Shown here piece by piece: positions 62,195 through 64,000 of a DNA stretch of 64,000 nt (positions are counted from its first letter, which is position 1; each line of letters starts with the position of its first letter). The notes under the pieces are model-generated. The model ran no database searches, was not told where the DNA came from, and was given only the letters and a program-made list of their open reading frames with translations. Source of the stretch: Snodgrassella alvi_G (GTDB lineage Bacteria > Pseudomonadota > Gammaproteobacteria > Burkholderiales > Neisseriaceae); contig CAMLCH010000002.1 in NCBI GenBank assembly GCA_946478525.1, positions 1 to 64,000 on the forward strand, written 5' to 3'. The translations under genes and the position numbers were made by a program.

Positions 62195-62446
62195 TTAATG
62201 TTCGCGTTCATGAAAAAAAGCATAGGTCGCATCGTGAAAAAGTTCAACCTGTGGATTTTCTTCATATTGTAATTCTGCAATTTCATTATCAAATGCGGTG
62301 CGGATAGATTCAGTTGCCAATTCAGCAATATCAGCTGGTAAGGCACGTAATAAGCCTTTCAAAGCTGTAGCCAGAACCTTATTTTGCATTAATAATGCCT
62401 CTTGTCTTTCTTCCAGAAACTCAACTCGTTGCTCAATTGTACTCAT
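62195..62446 (-). CDS. Hypothetical protein with a coiled-coil N-terminus
   Basis: Protein of 83 residues, unknown function. A heptad-like helix (MSTIEQRVEFLEERQEALLMQN) is followed by a helical domain and an acidic stretch ending in FFHEREH. ATG 62446 is preferred because AGGGA lies eight bases upstream; the ATG at 62452 is only two bases from it. No operon partner is evident. Confidence 0.6.
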   Translation of the reverse strand: MSTIEQRVEFLEERQEALLMQNKVLATALKGLLRALPADIAELATESIRTAFDNEIAELQYEENPQVELFHDATYAFFHEREH

Positions 62447-62585
62447 ATTCATTTCCCTACTTACAAAATTAAAATATATGTTAGTTTAGCATTTTATTGT
62501 TTAAATGTTGCTATAATTAATGTAACTTGGTGGACACAAAAGTGCTACCTCTTTATTTAGTTTTGCCTGATAAAGAAGTGAGAAA

Positions 62586-63539
62586 ATGGTGAAAAACCGA
62601 CAAGAAAACCGCAATCAACTCGTTTTTACAGTGGACGACGACATTCATAGTAAGCCACAGCATAAACAAAAGTCCATTGATCGCTATGGAAGTCCGACTA
62701 AGCAAAATGAAGCAAAGCCTGCCTGGGAACAGACACTTGAGCAAATGCGTCAGCGCAAAAAAAAGACAGAGGGGACCAACGCATTATCGGCTGTAACCAA
62801 GCAATTGAATCATACGATCCCTTCTTCAACTGGTAATAAAAAATATGGGCAAGAAATTAATGTTCACCCTAAAGTTACCAAAACAGCAGTTTCTGCCAAA
62901 ATTTCACCAACTACCTCGGTTAAAACTACCGTGCCATTCCAAAAGCCTGGCGATGTTTTGCTGGATCCAGTACAGCGTGAGCAAGCATATCGTACTTATT
63001 TAAAACAATGGCAACAGAAACACTCAATGGAAATACAGCAGCAAGAATCTGCATTGAATGATACTGCTTTACTTATTCAGGAAGATTGGCTGGCGGCACA
63101 AAATTGTTTGCAAAGTGCTGTTGACGTCAATACCCCTTCAACATGCACTATAAGTTTACAAGGCAAAGAGTCTCATGTTGTAGCGGAAAATCAAGTAAGT
63201 CCTCAAACAGAAAATCTTAATGAAGAAAATAGTGAACCAGAAAATAATCAGTCAGTAGTTCACGTTCATATGCATGTAATTGAACCTAGAGGCGTTGCTA
63301 ATCGTGGTGTGGCCTGTATTTCGGAACAAGAACTTTTGCAACAACTTAGTGAAAAGTTGCGCCCGCATTTAGCAGATGTTTTAGCAGGTATGGTGCGTGT
63401 TGCAGTACAAAAACATACTGCTGGATTGGTCACAACTTTGCAACGAGAATTATTGGCTGAAGTGCCTTCTGCGGTGGATGATGTACTAAAACATAATTTG
63501 ACATTGGTTATGAATAAAGTAAAAAAGGGACTATATTGA
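62586..63539 (+). CDS. Hypothetical, largely disordered protein
   Basis: Protein of 317 residues with no recognised domain. The N-terminal 130 residues are polar and Lys/Gln/Thr-rich, probably disordered. A helical middle part follows (about 135-185), then an acidic Asn/Glu-rich linker and VVHVHMHVI. The C-terminal 75 residues are amphipathic helical (ELLQQLSEKLRPHLADVLAG). No signal peptide or membrane helix is seen. The architecture suggests an adaptor or scaffold; this is inference only. Confidence 0.6.
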   Translation: MVKNRQENRNQLVFTVDDDIHSKPQHKQKSIDRYGSPTKQNEAKPAWEQTLEQMRQRKKKTEGTNALSAVTKQLNHTIPSSTGNKKYGQEINVHPKVTKTAVSAKISPTTSVKTTVPFQKPGDVLLDPVQREQAYRTYLKQWQQKHSMEIQQQESALNDTALLIQEDWLAAQNCLQSAVDVNTPSTCTISLQGKESHVVAENQVSPQTENLNEENSEPENNQSVVHVHMHVIEPRGVANRGVACISEQELLQQLSEKLRPHLADVLAGMVRVAVQKHTAGLVTTLQRELLAEVPSAVDDVLKHNLTLVMNKVKKGLY

Positions 63540-63679
63540 ACTCAGCTGATATAGATATGTAAAACTAGAAAAAGCAATTTTTTGGAGACCAATTAATTTA
63601 GCAAAGTCGTTATGATAGATTTAATGATCATTAATCCTGTGCTTTTATTATGTTATACTTACTTTCTTCAAATTAGATT

Positions 63680-63755
63680 GCCAGTATAGCTCAGTAGGTA
63701 GAGCAGCGCACTCGTAACGCGAAGGTCGTAGGTTCGATTCCTATTACTGGCACCA
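63680..63755 (+). tRNA. tRNA-Thr (anticodon CGT)
   Basis: Acceptor stem GCCAGTA pairs with TACTGGC, with discriminator A and an encoded CCA (63753-63755). D-arm GCTC/GAGC, anticodon loop CTCGTAA giving anticodon CGT (reads ACG), T-arm GTAGGTTCGATTCCTAT. The last anticodon-stem pair (positions 31/39) is A-C, a mismatch. A TATACT -10 element lies about 20 bases upstream (63654-63659). Confidence 0.93.
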
Positions 63756-63905
63756 TTGTCTTGATAACTAATTGAATTTACTACTATAATGCGGGAAATT
63801 CTAAATCCTTAGGTACAATTTGGGAGTCTGCATTTTCGTGAATTATCATAATTATTTATTAAATAATAATAATTTATCTAAGCAAAACTTGTACCATTTG
63901 TCTCT

Positions 63906-63931
63906 AAAAAACAGCCATAAGGCTGTTTTTT
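63906..63931. terminator. Bidirectional terminator downstream of tRNA-Thr
   Basis: AAAAAACAGCC-ATAA-GGCTGTTTTTT, a symmetric stem with A- and T-runs, about 150 bases beyond the tRNA. Any gene to the right lies outside the window. Confidence 0.85.
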
Positions 63932-64000
63932 AATGAAAGAAATGAATAAATTATTATCGAAGGCTGAAAGAGATAAAAATTAGATATTTTATCTCTTCAT

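Overview
The window reads as two unrelated bacterial chromosome segments joined end to end. Bases 1 to about 19,090 look like an AT-rich alphaproteobacterium of the acetic-acid-bacteria type (Commensalibacter-like). The evidence is an alphaproteobacterial HslV/HslU pair, a ThDP-dependent pyruvate/indolepyruvate-type decarboxylase, minCDE, and thrS next to infC. From about 19,800 to 64,000 the genes are those of a Neisseriaceae betaproteobacterium (Snodgrassella-like): Neisseria-type catalase, rimP-nusA-infB-rbfA, leuCDB, a gshA of the Acidithiobacillus-type family found in betaproteobacteria, a FinO/ProQ-domain protein, and a Kingella-type DNA-uptake-sequence pair behind infB. Both assignments rest on family recognition without database searches. 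Both genera live in bee guts, so a mixed-community assembly chimera is the simplest explanation. The seam must lie in the gene-free stretch 19,089-19,767.

First segment. Two perfect DnaA boxes lie in the first 170 bases. Then come plsC, a DUF218 protein, ftsX-ftsE and an unknown membrane protein on the minus strand. A histidine kinase with a degenerate receiver and a single-domain response regulator follow on the plus strand, then hslV-hslU, sufE and a 2-oxo acid decarboxylase. minC-minD-minE lies on the minus strand. GST, two glycosyltransferases, thrS and infC (apparent ATA start) follow on the plus strand. The segment ends with a two-domain protein of unknown role that may be cut short by the seam.

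Second segment. katA, erpA, argC and kup are on the minus strand. The translation operon rimP-nusA-infB-rbfA follows with an attenuator-like hairpin in its leader. Next come a PEBP protein, a hydrolase, a SpoIIAA-like protein, ftsB-eno, tRNA-Ser(GCT), a Fur-box-preceded TonB receptor, tatD, a ProQ-type RNA chaperone, aroC and a small lipoprotein. A two-gene RNA-repair cassette (HD-polynucleotide kinase plus Rnl2-type RNA ligase) sits behind a sequence matching a sigma-54 promoter. After it are pqiABC, leuB, leuD, two tandem entericidin-like micro-lipoproteins, leuC, gshA-trpS-gshB, dgkA, dapF-DUF484-membrane protein, a repeat lipoprotein, etfQO, two hypotheticals and tRNA-Thr(CGT).

The items most worth following up are the seam, the RNA-repair cassette with its sigma-54-like promoter and structured leader, the overlooked entericidin pair, and the paired dyads between leuC and gshA. 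No transposase, prophage, CRISPR array or rRNA gene was seen.
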